From: Cricetomys ansorgei
Lineage: Eukaryota; Chordata; Mammalia; Rodentia; Nesomyidae
Length of the DNA stretch: 64,000 bases
NCBI GenBank assembly: GCA_026225945.1
Contig: JAMJFZ010003581.1
Span: forward strand, 8,872,001-8,936,000
Direction: 5' to 3'
A model generated the notes under the pieces. That model ran no database searches and was not told the DNA's origin. It saw only the letters and a list, made by a program, of their open reading frames with translations. Below are positions 18,755 through 29,507 of the stretch, piece by piece. Made by a program: the position numbers and the translations under genes. The stretch's first letter is position 1; the number at the start of each line of letters is the position of its first letter.

Positions 18755-18880
18755 TTATTAAGACAGTCTTACTGTGTACCTCTGGCTGGCCTGGAACTGG
18801 CTATGCATGCAAGGCTCACCTCAAACTCAGATCCATCCTGAGTGCTGGGATTAAAGGCATGGGCCACCATGTCTGACTGA
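18755..18880 (-). mobile_element. B1 SINE
   Basis: Reversed: 'ttaagacagtcttactgtgtacctctggctggcctggaactggctatgcatgcaaggctcacctcaaactcag' to 'gggattaaaggcatgggccaccatgtctgact'. Confidence 0.8.
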
Positions 18881-18884
18881 TGTT

Positions 18885-19378
18885 ACTGGTTTAGAGACAA
18901 GGTCTCTCCCTGTAGCCCAGATTGTTATGTACTCTAGACTGGCTTCCAATCCACACTGATCCCCCTGCTTTAGCCTCCTAAGTATATACAGGTATATTTT
19001 TTTGCAAATAGCTAACAAACATAGCTGTATAGGTCATCTGTGGACTATATATAATACGTAATATATGTCTTATTTATTTTGAGAAATGTTTTAGGTTTTT
19101 GTTCTTAGTGTTTGAGACAAAGACCACAATCTGTAGCCCAGGCTAGTCTAGAACACATTATGTACTCCAGGCTGGCCTTCAACTTAGGATGCTCTTACCT
19201 GCCTCACAAAAGCAACAAACAGTATATATTTAATTTTGGGGTTCACTTGGGTTTTGTTTTTTGAGACAGACTTTCATTTACCCAGGCTGACTTGTACTCT
19301 CGAAGTAGCTGAGGATGACCTTGAACTCCTGCTTAGACCTAAGTTTTGGGATCATAGCTGTGTGCTACCACACCTGGG
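18885..19378 (-). mobile_element. Cluster of three decayed B1-type SINEs
   Basis: Three reversed pieces begin at about 18890 ('tttagagacaaggtctctccctgtagcccag'), 19105 ('tgtttgagacaaagaccacaatctgtagcccagg') and 19255 ('ttttttgagacagactttcatttacccagg'). The last ends 'gtgtgctaccacacctgggg'. Confidence 0.6.
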
Positions 19379-19741
19379 GAAATGTGTACTGAGAATTAAC
19401 TTTTAGGGTTTAACCAGAGGTCTAAGTGAAACAGTTGTCTTTGTATCATGCCATCAGAGAACACTTGGATGCCACTGCAATTTCCTGCAGTTGATTTGTG
19501 CCTTTGTGCTAAGCAACAGTATCTGTATTCACTGTTCTTTTTACAACTCTGAAAACTGCATTCACTTGTTTGTGTGTGTGTCTGGGCACACACATGCATG
19601 ATGCATGTTGCTGTGAGAGGACAATGTCTAGCAATCATTTCTCTCCTTCCACCATGTAGTTCTGGAACCAAATCCAGGTTGTCAGGCTCAGTGGAGTTTC
19701 ATAAGCTGAACCATGTTGCCAGCGTCACCCCTCACCCCCAA

Positions 19742-19744
<3 letters not shown>

Positions 19745-19782
<38 letters not shown>

Positions 19783-19797
19783 ATATGTGTGTGTGTT
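19745..19797. repeat. (CA)n microsatellite followed by (GT)n
   Basis: About 18 CA units, then gtatatgtgtgtgtg; the two arms are complementary and could fold back. Confidence 0.95.
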
Positions 19798-19925
19798 ACG
19801 TGGAGGTCAGAGGACAACTTGCAAAAACCTGAGCTGTCTTTTACCATGTCCATCCAGAGGATGGAGCTGGAAAAGCAAGCTTAGCGGCAAATGCCTGTAC
19901 CCCACTGAGTCATCATGCTTTGCCC
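19798..19925 (-). mobile_element. B3 SINE fragment
   Basis: Reversed: 'cgtggaggtcagaggacaacttgcaaaaacctgagctgtc', then 'cttagcggcaaatgcctgtaccccactgagtcatcatgc'. Confidence 0.75.
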
Positions 19926-20059
19926 TTGTTCCTTTTTTATTATCAGTGCAGGTGACATTCCAACAACAAAGGTCTTAAGATCGCTTGGGGCTTGATTTTG
20001 AGAACCACATATGTAATGTGTGCTCACAGTGGTGGGACTATTCTTTCTTTATTTTTAAA

Positions 20060-20226
20060 CATTTAATTTTTATTTTATGTACATTGGTGTTTTGCCTGCA
20101 TGTATATCTGTGTGAGGGTGGAAGAGGAGTTACAGTTGTGAGCTGCCGTGTGGGTGCTGGGAATTGAATCCCGCTCCTCTGGAAGAACAGCCAGCATTCT
20201 TAACCGCTGAGCCATCTCTCCAGCCC
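20060..20226 (-). mobile_element. B2 SINE
   Basis: Reversed: 'catttaatttttattttatgtacattggtgttttgcctgcatgtatatctgtgtgaggg', ending 'attcttaaccgctgagccatctctccagccc'. This is one of the better preserved copies. Confidence 0.9.
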
Positions 20227-20362
20227 TTTATCATTGTATCTCTGTATCTCTGGCTGTTTTGGAACTCGCTCTGTAGACCAGGCTGGCCTTGGACTCAGAG
20301 ATCCACCTGCTTTTGCCCCCCAAGTCCTGGGATTAAAGAAGTATCACCACTGCTGGGCTCCT
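20227..20362 (-). mobile_element. B1 SINE
   Basis: Reversed copy directly abutting the B2: 'tctctgtatctctggctgttttggaactcgctctgtagaccaggctggccttggactcagagatccacctgc'. Confidence 0.9.
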
Positions 20363-21289
20363 CCTAGCTATTCTGAGCATACAACTTCAAATTTTAAGTG
20401 GCTTCCAAACCTCACTCAAAAAAGCACCTTATTAGGTATTTTGAATTAGATGCATATTGTCTTCTCCAAGAAGGTTGTTGGGAACTAGGGAAAGGGGGGG
20501 GTGGCTTTAAAAAGTTTTATTATATTCACTTAATGTAAGGAGTTATAACTTAAAAATCCATAAAGAGAATTGTTAAAGGTGACAGCAAAGAGAGCACTAA
20601 ATTGTGGCTCTAGCTAAGAATCTCAAATACCCAGAGCTCTTGAGCTATATTACAGAATTCCTGCCTCCGCTGTGGAACTGAACCCAGGACCTCAGTCCTC
20701 GCCTTCTGTGCTTGAAGGGTCTTGTTTACTTACCCAAAGCTGTCCCTGAACTCACTAAGCAGTTCATAAGAGTCTAAGAACGCAATGCCCATCTTCCTGC
20801 CTCTGCCTTCCTATTGCTCCGATTAACCATGTTCGACTTTATTTTTTAATTTTTGCCCTTTTTGCTTCCTTATTTCATATTTACAGTCATAAAGCCTTAA
20901 ACTACTGTAGCATATAATACACGTTTATTTCTTTTTGTTTTCCGTAAACTAAAATTGTCTTTTACTCGCCTTAGTCTTGTCTTGGGTGTTGTGTTTATCT
21001 TATTTGGAGGGACCCTCCTCCGCAAAGTCTGTCATGAATATGTGCCCAGTAAGCTTGCTTGCCTACCTTGCAAGAGAGCCTTTCCTTTCTGTTTCAGAAT
21101 GGACTTCATTCCTCTCCGAAGTCCTTATGGGCCACTGCCACCTCAGTCTTGATTTATTTCCCAGACCCCATTTGGGGGCGACGATCCTTTCCCTCTTCCG
21201 ACGAAGAGGATTTTCATAAAACAACTGAATCCTGCCTGGGTCATCAGTGGCAAAAGTCCACACGTGTGTGCTTTCCTAGGCGCCAAGCG

Positions 21290-22240
21290 AAACTTGGAAA
21301 CGCTGCCTCGGGAAAACCCATGGTTCGCTGGCTGCCGCCGCACGGTAAACAACAAAAGCAAAAAACCCGCGGGAGTGGAAAGGCCTCTTTGGAGCGGTGA
21401 GACATGACAAAGGTAAGCCGCAGAGTATGCGGAACTCACGCAGAATTCCTTTACAGATCTCGAGGACCCGTGGCTGGGTAGAAGGGAAAGGGGAGGGGCT
21501 CGGGAGAGGGCCTGGCCCTTTAAGGAGGAGGGCCGGACACTAGACTCTGTACCTTTAAGAGTCTTTGTCTAGAAACCTTCTTCTGTACCCTCCTGTGCCT
21601 CAACCAAACTTTGCCGGCGACTCTCCGCTCCGCGCCTCCGCCTCCCACGCCGGCCCGCCGTCTGCCGAGAGGTCGCCGCTGTCCGGAAACCCGGTGCCCA
21701 CGGCGCGAACCCGCGGAGAGGGCGCGGGGGCCCGGGGGTCGCGGCCGGGAGATGCGCCGTTGGCGCAATGCGGGGCTCGGGGGGTGGGGCTCTGGCGGGC
21801 GGGCCAATGGACAGCAAGGGGCGTGGCCTGCTCGCTTGTCTTGCGCCTTGGTGACAGCTCGCGCGTGCTGATGATGGCGGTAAATAGTGGGGGGGCCGGG
21901 GAGGGGGTGGAGGGCCGGCGGAGCGGCCGAGGGGGTGGCCCTGGGGGCGTGGGGGCCGCGGCGGTCGGGAGCCCGCGCAGAGGTTCGGAGGCGGGGACAC
22001 GCGGCCCGAGCGCGCCGGCCCTCCCCTTTTAAAGGAGAAAAAAAAAATCCTCTCACACACCGGGTGAGGGGCGACAAAGGCGGCGCGCGCCTGGCAGGCG
22101 GGAGGAGCGGAGGCAGGGGGCGGGACCGGGACGCCGGCGGGTCCGGGGTGCCCGGGGCGGGGACGGCGGGCGGCGACAGCGGAGGCGCGAGCCCCTGCGC
22201 GCGGGCGTTGCGTTTTGGCGGGGTGGGCGACGTCTAGGTT
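21290..22240 (+). promoter_or_regulatory. CpG-island promoter, inferred USP49 5' end
   Basis: The most GC- and CpG-rich stretch in the window, free of repeats and TATA-less. It has a CCAAT box at 21804-21808, a YY1-like ATGATGGCGG at 21871-21880, and several GGGCGG/GGGGCGTGG boxes. Possible first-exon donors on the plus strand are ACAAAG|GTAAGC (21412), ATGGCG|GTAAAT (21879) and CCGG|GTGAGG (22063). The gene is not visible: assignment to USP49, a histone H2B deubiquitinase, rests only on the conserved order BYSL-MED20-USP49 and on the plus-strand GC skew that follows. It could also fire on both strands. Confidence 0.7.
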
Positions 22241-23200
22241 CTGAGGAGAAAGCCTTGAGGGGAGAGAGGGGAAGGCAGGCTGGGGGTGGGTGCTGAGTCT
22301 GAGATGAGGATTAGGAGAAAGGGTTAGAAGCTGTGGCGAGGAGGAGTGAAAAAGGAAGCCAAGCTGGCCCCGGGATGTGGTTAGGAAGCCCAGGATTGGG
22401 AACAGGGATCCGGGGTCAAGGCTAGGAGCAGGGGTCTGAAGAGGCAAGGCTCGGCAGGTGGGTAGCGCTGGGGTGAGAGATACCAGGGGCAGAAGAGTTG
22501 CAAGTGGAAGACAAGGAAGGAGCAGAGCCGGGGTAGTAGTTGGGAGTAGGGGAGAGAGAGCGATTAAGAGCCATACGTGACAAGGGTGTGAACTAAGTGC
22601 GGAGCCGGGGATGAGCTGAAGGGTTGGGATCCGCTGGGGTGGGATCGACAAGGTGTGGGTCAGTAGCTGGGTGATGGGTGTAAATTCTGAAAAGTGGGGG
22701 AGACAGAAGGAGACCTGGATCAGAACCGGTCAGAAATTGGAGCGTTAGTGGAAGGGCGAAAGGGAAGCAAGCCGAGAGCTGGGCGTTAATAGGGCAGCTC
22801 TGGGAGAAAAAGCTGAAAGGGCGCTAGAAGCGGGGTTTAGGGAGGGATGGTGATCTGGGACAGGGAAACTGGGAATTGTTTATTGGAGAGGTTCAGCAAG
22901 GAAAAGATAGTGGAGTGAAAAGGCAGGCTGAAAGCATCCTGAAAAGATGAGCGAGGAAGAGATGGGTCCTGGAATTTAAAGGATGGAGTGGGGAGTAAGG
23001 GAAGAGAAATGAGATTAAGGGAAGCTGGGAGTCCTGATGAATGTAGAACTGGGGGACCGAATGTGCATTTTTGCCCTGAGGTGCCCCAGAAGGTCTGGAA
23101 GGGGCAGTGCACAATGCTGTAGTGAAGAATCCAGTGTAGGGGGCCTTTGGTGCAGAAGATAAGGAACCATGGTGAGTGAAAGGGGACCTAGAAACAAGGG
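22241..23200 (+). other. G-rich, purine-biased stretch downstream of the CpG island
   Basis: Nearly 1 kb where G strongly exceeds C and A exceeds T on the plus strand, with loose GGGA/GGAG repetition but no fixed unit. It contains no SINE. Such GC skew just after a CpG-island start site is typical of R-loop-forming first introns. The 360-codon open frame on the opposite strand comes from this base bias. Confidence 0.7.
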
Positions 23201-23695
23201 TAAAAACTGAAAAGTAGGGGCCCAGGTGGAGGTGCAGCATAGGGGTTCTTTGTTAAGAGAAATGTGTATTGAATTTGTGAGTCCTTTTGTCCTTAAAAGT
23301 AGGAAATTCCAGAAACCTTTTTCTCTTTTCAAGGAGTCTTGGATCCAGTTTCCATCTTTCATTGCTTGAAAATCGACTTTCATGTCCACTTTGAAAAGAT
23401 GAGACCCATTTTACTTGATTTTGTTCTTGCATGACAGAAAATGTGGCAGCCTTGGGTGCTAAAAACCTCTTCGACTTCACTAATGCTGTGCTAAAGGTGT
23501 ACATGAGTTGTGTTTATTTCTAACAGGCCTGTGTAAGGTGATAGTTTGGTGGGTGGTGTAGCAGCATTATTTCTGACAAGTGTTGGGCAGGGTGTCTGGA
23601 CAGCATTTTCTTTTCCATTGAAGAGTTGGGATAGAGAAAGCTAAGACTCTTTTTGTTTTCATTAATCAGCCAGATTTCTGCTTAATTGTTTTCAG

Positions 23696-23768
23696 CTACT
23701 GAAGAATATGGAGAAATCATTTCAGAGAAAAGTGCTTATCAACCAGGGATACTCACTGAGGGGGAGAT
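23696..23768 (+). other. Candidate spliced exon (73 nt), possible 5' exon of the downstream gene
   Basis: A pyrimidine-rich acceptor (cttaattgttttcag) and a perfect donor (GAGAT|GTAAGT) enclose 73 nt with no stop in one frame. An ATG at 23708 opens a frame reading MEKSFQRKVLINQGYSLRGR that stays open to the donor. The surrounding 1.8 kb lacks SINEs. I do not recognise the peptide. It may be a 5' UTR or alternative exon of USP49, or a chance pairing of splice signals. Confidence 0.35.
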
Positions 23769-24087
23769 GTAAGTCAGGGCTCTGAGGACATTGAATTCCT
23801 AAGCTGCTTTCTGCTTGTGGGGAACATTTTTCATGGTGTAGTTACTTACTCCCCAGGTTAAAGAAAGGTGGAGGGTAGAATTGTGGAGAATTTAGAGCTG
23901 TGGACTCATCTTTTAAATTACATAATACATTCATGAGTACCTTTTATGAAGGCAATTCTTCAAGATAAGATTGCCGTCTCCCTGCCTGTTGTATTTTATA
24001 ATTGTGACTAGGAAGGGCATACTGATTTTCTTTAGAACTTTTTGATTTGTAAGACTCTTATCTTTTTAATTAAAACAATTAAATGTA

Positions 24088-24232
24088 TTTATATGTGTGT
24101 ATGTGGAGGTCAGAGGACAACTTTTGGGAATTGGTTCTCTCTTTCCAGCATGTGGGTCCTGGGGATTGAACTCAGATTGTCAGGGTTGGCAACAAGCTCC
24201 TTTACCCAACGGACCATCTCACTGGCCCAATA
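24088..24232 (-). mobile_element. B3 SINE
   Basis: Reversed: 'tatgtggaggtcagaggacaacttttgggaattggttctctctttccagcatgtgggtcctggggattgaactcag', ending 'cccaacggaccatctcactggccc'. Confidence 0.9.
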
Positions 24233-24444
24233 AGACCCTTTTGGAAATTAAAGGGATGATGAGGTGTGGGAACAAAATTTAGGCTATTCTTTCTTGGTAG
24301 TGTGTTTTAATGATTTTCACTCTAAAGTGTTTACATATTAGCTAAGAATATGAATGAATATTTACTTTGCATTTAATAATGTGAAAGATAATGTATAATT
24401 TACTTTTAAAGGGACGGGGGTACAAACTATTCTTGAGAGTCTTT

Positions 24445-24656
24445 TTAAAAATTTGTTTTATATTATGTGTATGGGCATTTTGCTTGTATGTATACCACCT
24501 GCATGCCTGGTGCCGCAGAGGGACACTGCAGAAGTGGGAGTCAGATCCCCAGGAACTGGAGTTACAGTTGTGAGCTGTGTATGGGTGCTGGAAATATAAC
24601 CGGGGCCTTCTGGGAAGAGCAGCCAGTGCTCTTAACCACTGAGCCATCTCTCTAGA
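24445..24656 (-). mobile_element. B2 SINE
   Basis: Reversed: 'aaatttgttttatattatgtgtatgggcattttgcttgtatg', ending 'cagtgctcttaaccactgagccatctctctag'. The middle is closer to B3. Confidence 0.85.
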
Positions 24657-24734
24657 CTTGTTCTTGAAGTTGTTTCATTGGTGTACATTCAGATACACAA
24701 TGATGCCTTTTTCCTCTTGAAGCCACATAGAGGG

Positions 24735-24815
24735 TGCAGGTGTTGCTGGTGGTGTAGCACTTGTCTAGCATGTGTAAGGCCTTGGGTTGGTCCTTAGCAC
24801 TGCAAGCAAGACAGC
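24735..24815 (+). mobile_element. ID-like SINE fragment
   Basis: Sense: 'ggtgtagcacttgtctagcatgtgtaaggccttgggttggtccttagcactgcaagcaag'. Confidence 0.6.
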
Positions 24816-24837
24816 AAAACTCAACAACCCTTCTTCT

Positions 24838-25015
24838 AGGGACTGGGGATGTAGCTCAGTTGGTAGAGTGCTTGCCTAGCATCTATGAAGGCCTGTATTT
24901 AATCCTCTAGTACTGCATGGTAGTACATGCCTGTCATCCTAGTGCTCCTAAGGAAGAAGGGTCAGCCTTGCTTACATGAGTGAGTTTGAGGCCAGCCTGG
25001 GAAAAAACAAAGAGA
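24838..25015 (+). mobile_element. B4 SINE (ID head fused to B1-like tail)
   Basis: It opens with a very good ID/tRNA-Ala-type head, 'ggggatgtagctcagttggtagagtgcttgcctagcat', then passes to 'catggtagtacatgcctgtcatcctagtgctcc' and 'tttgaggccagcctggg'. The head keeps A and B box promoter motifs but the anticodon arm is not tRNA-like. Confidence 0.8.
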
Positions 25016-25311
25016 AGGAGCAGCAAATGCCCACCGTTGTGGTTAGCACAATCTCTAAAAAGAAAAGCCTCCTTTTCCAAAGTTGTGTGGTTTTAGATTG
25101 CTCTTGTTTGGTGGATGTTTGCAAAAGTAGCAAAACTTAGGTTTCTAGCTTTAGTAAGGGCTAGCAAAGATTGCTTTTGATTGTGGATATCAGAAACACA
25201 CACACACTGGGTTAAGGGCAAGCTTATATAGTTCATGGTTTATTTTCTGGATTCAGGCAGTTTAGGTAAGATTATTTAGCAACTTACAGGAAAAAATTTT
25301 AAATATTTATT

Positions 25312-25468
25312 TTATTTATTTTTGGTGTTTTAAGACAGAATTTCTCTGTGTAGCCCTGGCTGCCCAGGAACTCACTCGTTAGACCAGGCTGGCCTCAAAA
25401 TCAGAGATTCACCTGTCTCTGCCTTCAGAGTGCTGGGATTAAAGGCGTGAGCCACCATTGCCCAGCGA
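25312..25468 (-). mobile_element. B1 SINE
   Basis: Reversed: 'tttaagacagaatttctctgtgtagccctggctgcccaggaactcactcgttagaccaggctggcc', ending 'taaaggcgtgagccaccattgcccagc'. Confidence 0.9.
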
Positions 25469-25857
25469 AAAAGAATTTAATTGCAAATTTTTGCTGCTTT
25501 AATTTGAGATTAGTCTGGAAATACTAACTTTGAAAATGAAGAGTGGCTTTAATATGAGATACCTGTTTCCATGAGGTGTGTGCACATGCTTTTGTAGCTG
25601 TGTTTAGGCTGGCTGTGCTCTGTTTAACGTATTGCCATTTTAATGATGCAGTTGTCTAAATGTGATCTGTCTGTCTGTCTGTAAATACAAACCACAAGGT
25701 TAGTCAAAGGAGGCAGCTTATTTGTGGCCACCATATCCAGATATCAATAGAACTTAACTTTTATTTTGGTTATAAACTTATTTGCTAAGCATAAAACATT
25801 TGTATTTTTCAGATTTGGATAAGTAGGTTGTACATAATCTTTTTTTCTGGCTAATCT

Positions 25858-25950
25858 TAGAGTCTTTGGATGGGAAGAGACCTTGAAAGAACCACTGGTT
25901 TATCCTGCAACTTCAGTCAATATCCCACCTAAATCATCCAAGGTAGATCA
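25858..25950 (+). mobile_element. Possible ancient L3/CR1 relic
   Basis: 'agtctttggatgggaagagaccttgaaagaaccactggtttatcc' resembles the 3' region of CR1/L3 elements ('ttggaagggaccttaaagatcatctagtccaacc'). An exon reading is also possible: TAATCTTAG| at 25860 and CCAAG|GTAGAT at about 25940. Confidence 0.35.
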
Positions 25951-26149
25951 AAAGTCACCCTATTTTCTTATAAATCTTCAGTGGTAACAGGACAGCCGTC
26001 TAGCATTTAATTAGTTTCAGAAAAGTCTATTTATTCTCTAGTCAGCACACACTTAATGCTATATTTGTGTTTATTTCTTCTTGCCTTGTCGTCCGTCTTT
26101 TACTTAAAAAATAAAAAAGTCTGCTTATTGTGGTATTTATAAAATCTTA

Positions 26150-26300
26150 ATTCCAGCTGCTGTGGTAACCCATGCTTGTATTTCCAGCATTCAGGAACCT
26201 AAGGCAAGAGGATTTCCAGGAGTCTGAGTGTAGCCTAGACTAAATAGTGAGTTCTAGGCTAGTCTGAGCTCTAAGGTGAGACCTCGTCTTAAAAATGAAT
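26150..26300 (+). mobile_element. B1-like SINE, old
   Basis: Sense: 'cagctgctgtggtaacccatgcttgtatttccagcattcaggaacctaaggcaagaggatt', ending 'gagacctcgtcttaaaaatgaataag'. Confidence 0.65.
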
Positions 26301-26579
26301 AAGCAAGCAAACAAAGGACGAAAACTCACTTATTCTCTACTAGCAGAACTATCAGTGAGATCCACGACCCTCTTGTACCAGATCCTGCTATCAGTCAGCT
26401 TCTCACAGCAATTCTGAAGCAGGGCTTCTTCTAGTTGTTGTACTAAAATAAAGGGTCCCTTGGGATAAAGTGACTCGCCTATTTCTACAAAGACATATTT
26501 GGTCCTTAGTAGCCTTTCAGCACAAATACTATTTTTGTCAATTATTAACTCAATGATACAGTTACTCTTTATTTTACTT

Positions 26580-26660
26580 TTGATGATGGGGATTGTACTC
26601 AGGGCTTCATGTACACTAAGCATGTGCTCTACTACTGAGACTCCTAGCTCCTCAGTCTTC
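26580..26660 (-). mobile_element. ID-like SINE fragment
   Basis: Reversed: 'tgatggggattgtactcagggcttcatgtacactaagcatgtgctctactactgagactcctagctcc'. Confidence 0.65.
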
Positions 26661-26729
26661 CGTGTGCATATATATCCATGTGTGCAGGTGTGTGTATGCT
26701 TCCTCAATCACTCCCCACCTCTTTTCTGA

Positions 26730-26930
26730 AACATGGTCTCTCACTGAATCTCAGCTTCACCGACTAAGCTAGGCTGGCCAGCCAGGAAGCTCCAGGAATC
26801 TGCCATTTCTGCCTCCCCAGTGCTAGAGTTACAGACAAATGCTACCCTGTCTGGTTCTTTTATGTGGATACTAGGGACCTAAACTTGGATCATTCTACCA
26901 ACTGAGACATGTCTCTGGCTAGCCCCCATT
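26730..26930 (-). mobile_element. B4 SINE
   Basis: Reversed: 'ctgaaacatggtctctcactgaatctcagcttcaccgactaagctaggctggccagccag', ending 'tcattctaccaactgagacatgtctctggctagcccc'. It is the same subfamily as the copy at 34320. Confidence 0.8.
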
Positions 26931-27164
26931 AATCTTTATTGTAGTTCAAAAGCCAGGTGATGGAGGAGGCATTTTGCGAACAGAGTCTCCTCTGGTTACG
27001 TCCACTTGTTTTGACTAGTGTGGTTTTTCCTAATATGTTGTCCACCAGGGTCATTGACCTGGTGAGATTAGTCCTTTTAGTGGGTCTTTGCCAGTCTTTA
27101 AAATGATCTGTAGTTCTGTTCTGAAACGCCCCTCCCTCCCTCTGTCTTCTTCCTCTTTGTCCTC

Positions 27165-27410
27165 TCTTGAGATAGGGTTTCATATAGCTCAGATTGGCCT
27201 AGAACTCAGAAACTCTATGTATGAAAAAGGATGACCTTGAATTCCTCCCCCCCCCCCCCCACGGGGTTTTGCTGTTGTAACTATGGCTGTCTGGGAACTT
27301 ACTCTATAGACCAGGCTGGCCTCGTGCTTCTGCCTTGAATTCTTAATCCTCTCACCTTCACTTCAGTTCTGGGAGTCCAGGTGCTTGCCACCATAAGCCG
27401 TCCTTCTCAG
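27165..27410 (-). mobile_element. Two reversed B1 pieces around a C homopolymer
   Basis: A B1 start at 27168 ('ttgagatagggtttcatatagctcagattggcctagaactcag') is followed by C14 at 27247-27260 and then a second B1 ('gttttgctgttgtaactatggctgtctgggaacttactctatagaccaggctggcctcg'). Confidence 0.7.
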
Positions 27411-27814
27411 TTTCTTTATAAGTGGTGAGCCTAGGGCCGACACCATAATGTGATGTCTAATATACATATTACATCAAAGTTCTCCTGTGCTTTTAATTTT
27501 TTATTCCAGAATTGTTTTTACAAAACCGATAACCCAAAATCAATTTTATAGTTCCTTATTGTGTTGTAAATTGCAAGTCTACTTTTGAAGTTGGGAAAAT
27601 ATTTTTTACTTAGTTGAAAGATTATTGCTGTTTGAGGAAAAATGGAAGTTATGCTTTAGTGCAGATATCTATAAGTAAAAATCTGTTCAGAACATTGTTT
27701 TGTTTTTTTTTTCTTCTTTATTTTCTCTTTATGTATGCCTGTCTTAAAACATTTTTGCTTTCACTTGGCAAAATAAATCAACTTACTCATGAAATGAAAT
27801 TTTAAAAGTAGCTT

Positions 27815-27955
27815 GTTGAGTATGCTGATTTACACCTGGAATCTCAGCACTTGGGAGGCTGAGGCAGAAGGATTAACCACAAGTTTGAGAACAACCTGTA
27901 CCTGAGTGAGTTCTAGCCGAGCCTGAGTGCAGAGTAATGCTCCCTTCAAACAGAC
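27815..27955 (+). mobile_element. B1 SINE
   Basis: Sense: 'tgagtatgctgatttacacctggaatctcagcacttgggaggctgaggcagaaggatt', with a degraded 3' half. Confidence 0.75.
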
Positions 27956-28045
27956 AGAGAGCAAACTCAACTACCGAGTGTTTACCTTAACCAAACCTGA
28001 AAACTGTCACCAGAAGCAACCCTGTGATTGGCTTCTGTTGCTAAC

Positions 28046-28300
28046 TTTTTTTTTTTTTTTTTTTGGAGACAGGGTCTCACTGTGTAACCCTGGCAGGCCT
28101 GAAATTCACATGTATAATAGCTTGGCCTGAACTCACAGAGATGTGCCTGTCCTACCTCCCACCTGCTGAGATTTAAGGTGTATTTGTTTGTTTGTTTGAA
28201 ATGGGGTCTCATGTAGCTGAAACTTGCTTTGAACTCTTGACCCTCCTGCCTCCACCTTCCAAGTTCTCCAAGTGCAGGTCTGTGCCTTGATGTGCTACAC
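28046..28300 (-). mobile_element. Two adjacent reversed B1-type SINEs
   Basis: The first begins after a T18 run at 28065 ('ggagacagggtctcactgtgtaaccctggcaggcctgaaattcac'), the second at about 28190 ('tttgaaatggggtctcatgtagctgaaacttgctttgaactcttg'). Confidence 0.75.
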
Positions 28301-28309
28301 CGATACAGT

Positions 28310-28900
28310 TAAAGAATTAAAAGGCAAGAAACATCTGAAGCACAACAGGTAGCAGCAGAGAGATCTCAGGCACCACAGACAGAATGACAGTTGAAAATAA
28401 GCATATGTTGGGGCTGAGGAAACTCATGCCACAGGCACACAGAGAAAAAGTGCCTCTGGAAAGCAGAGGGGGCACTCAGAAAGCCCCAAATCCAGTTTCT
28501 TCTTCAGGACTGGGGGTTTTAAGGCCTCTGAAGAGTTTCCCTCTCTGCTTTAGGGTTGCTCAGTTTGAAGACATACTGGGCAGTTGATTGGTCTGCAACT
28601 ATTGTGTGATATGTTCTGATCTGGCCTTGAACCTGTGGAGCCTGTCCATCAGCAGGGAGCCTTCTGGGAGAGCCAAAAGCTGCCAGGCTCTCCTGTCAGG
28701 TCTGAAGGGTGAGGAAGAAGCTGGCCATTTGGAAACTTGACACCTTTATTACCTAGCTGTGGCCCCTCTTCCTATCTGTGTATCTGTCAAGGAGTCTGTC
28801 TAACTGCTGGTCTCTCACTACCATGACCTGCAAAACTAATTCTTGATGGCTGTTGGTCTTATTACAATTTTTTAATCCTGAGGAAAGTTATAGAGATAAT
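28310..28900. other. Unassigned single-copy-looking segment
   Basis: About 590 bp flanked by SINEs, without microsatellite or splice-bounded open frame. It has LTR-like composition (GC-moderate, several CTGG blocks) but no TG...CA ends I can pair. Confidence 0.4.
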
Positions 28901-29054
28901 ACAAAGAAATTTTATATGACTTTATTCAAAAAATCACCACTTGTTTTCAGTTCATTCACCTGATTTGCTTTATCATTTTCTAAGTATTTCTAAACAGATA
29001 AAAATAGGAGAAAGTTAATATGAATGCATTTATTTTAAAAAAGAAAAGGGAGAG

Positions 29055-29255
29055 GACTGGTGAGATGGCTCAGTGGTTAAGAGTACTTACTGCTCTTGCC
29101 GAGAATCTGAGTTCAATACCCAGCACTTAAGCTGGGCAGCTTGCTACAGCCTGTAATTTCAGCAAAAGGGGCATCTGATAGCTCTGGTCTCCAAGGGCAC
29201 CTGCACTCATGTATATACACACACAGAGAGATACATAATTTAAAACAAATAAAAT
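29055..29255 (+). mobile_element. B2 SINE
   Basis: Sense: 'gactggtgagatggctcagtggttaagagtacttactgctcttgcc', tail of CA and AATAAAATT type. The A and B box region is well kept. Confidence 0.9.
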
Positions 29256-29275
29256 TAGCCTTTTTTTTTTTTTTA

Positions 29276-29500
29276 AAGGGGCTAAGAGATGGCTCTATGG
29301 TTAAAAGCACTTGATGTTCTTGTAGAAGCCCTGGATTTGATCCTCACATGGCGGCTCACAATCACCTATGACTCCAGTTCCAGGGAATCTTATGACTTCT
29401 TACACTTCCAGCATCACCAGGCATGCATGTGCTATGCATGCATACATACATACAAACATAAATACAATCAGGCAAACACACTCACGCTCATAAAAAGTAA
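29276..29500 (+). mobile_element. B2/B3 SINE
   Basis: Second sense copy directly behind the T/A-rich junction: 'aaggggctaagagatggctctatggttaaaagcacttgatgttcttgtagaagccctggatttgatcc'. Confidence 0.85.
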
Positions 29501-29507
29501 AAATAGG

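Larger units (their letters stand above)
16831..21289. other. MED20-USP49 intergenic region
   Basis: 4.5 kb without coding signal. Between 17100 and 20365 it is packed with mostly reversed SINEs. 20370-21290 is nearly free of named repeats except a weak reversed B1-like piece at about 20655-20830. Confidence 0.8.

Noticed and set aside
21569..22651. 360-codon open frame on the minus strand across the CpG island, rich in Pro/Ala/Leu
   Set aside because: Its composition follows the GC- and then G-rich base bias of the plus strand; no domain, no conserved stretch and no splice logic. Overlapping frames on both strands here are equally open.
24838..24912. tRNA-like sequence with good A and B boxes
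   Set aside because: It is an ID/B4 SINE head: it continues into a B1-like tail and lacks a cloverleaf with paired acceptor stem.
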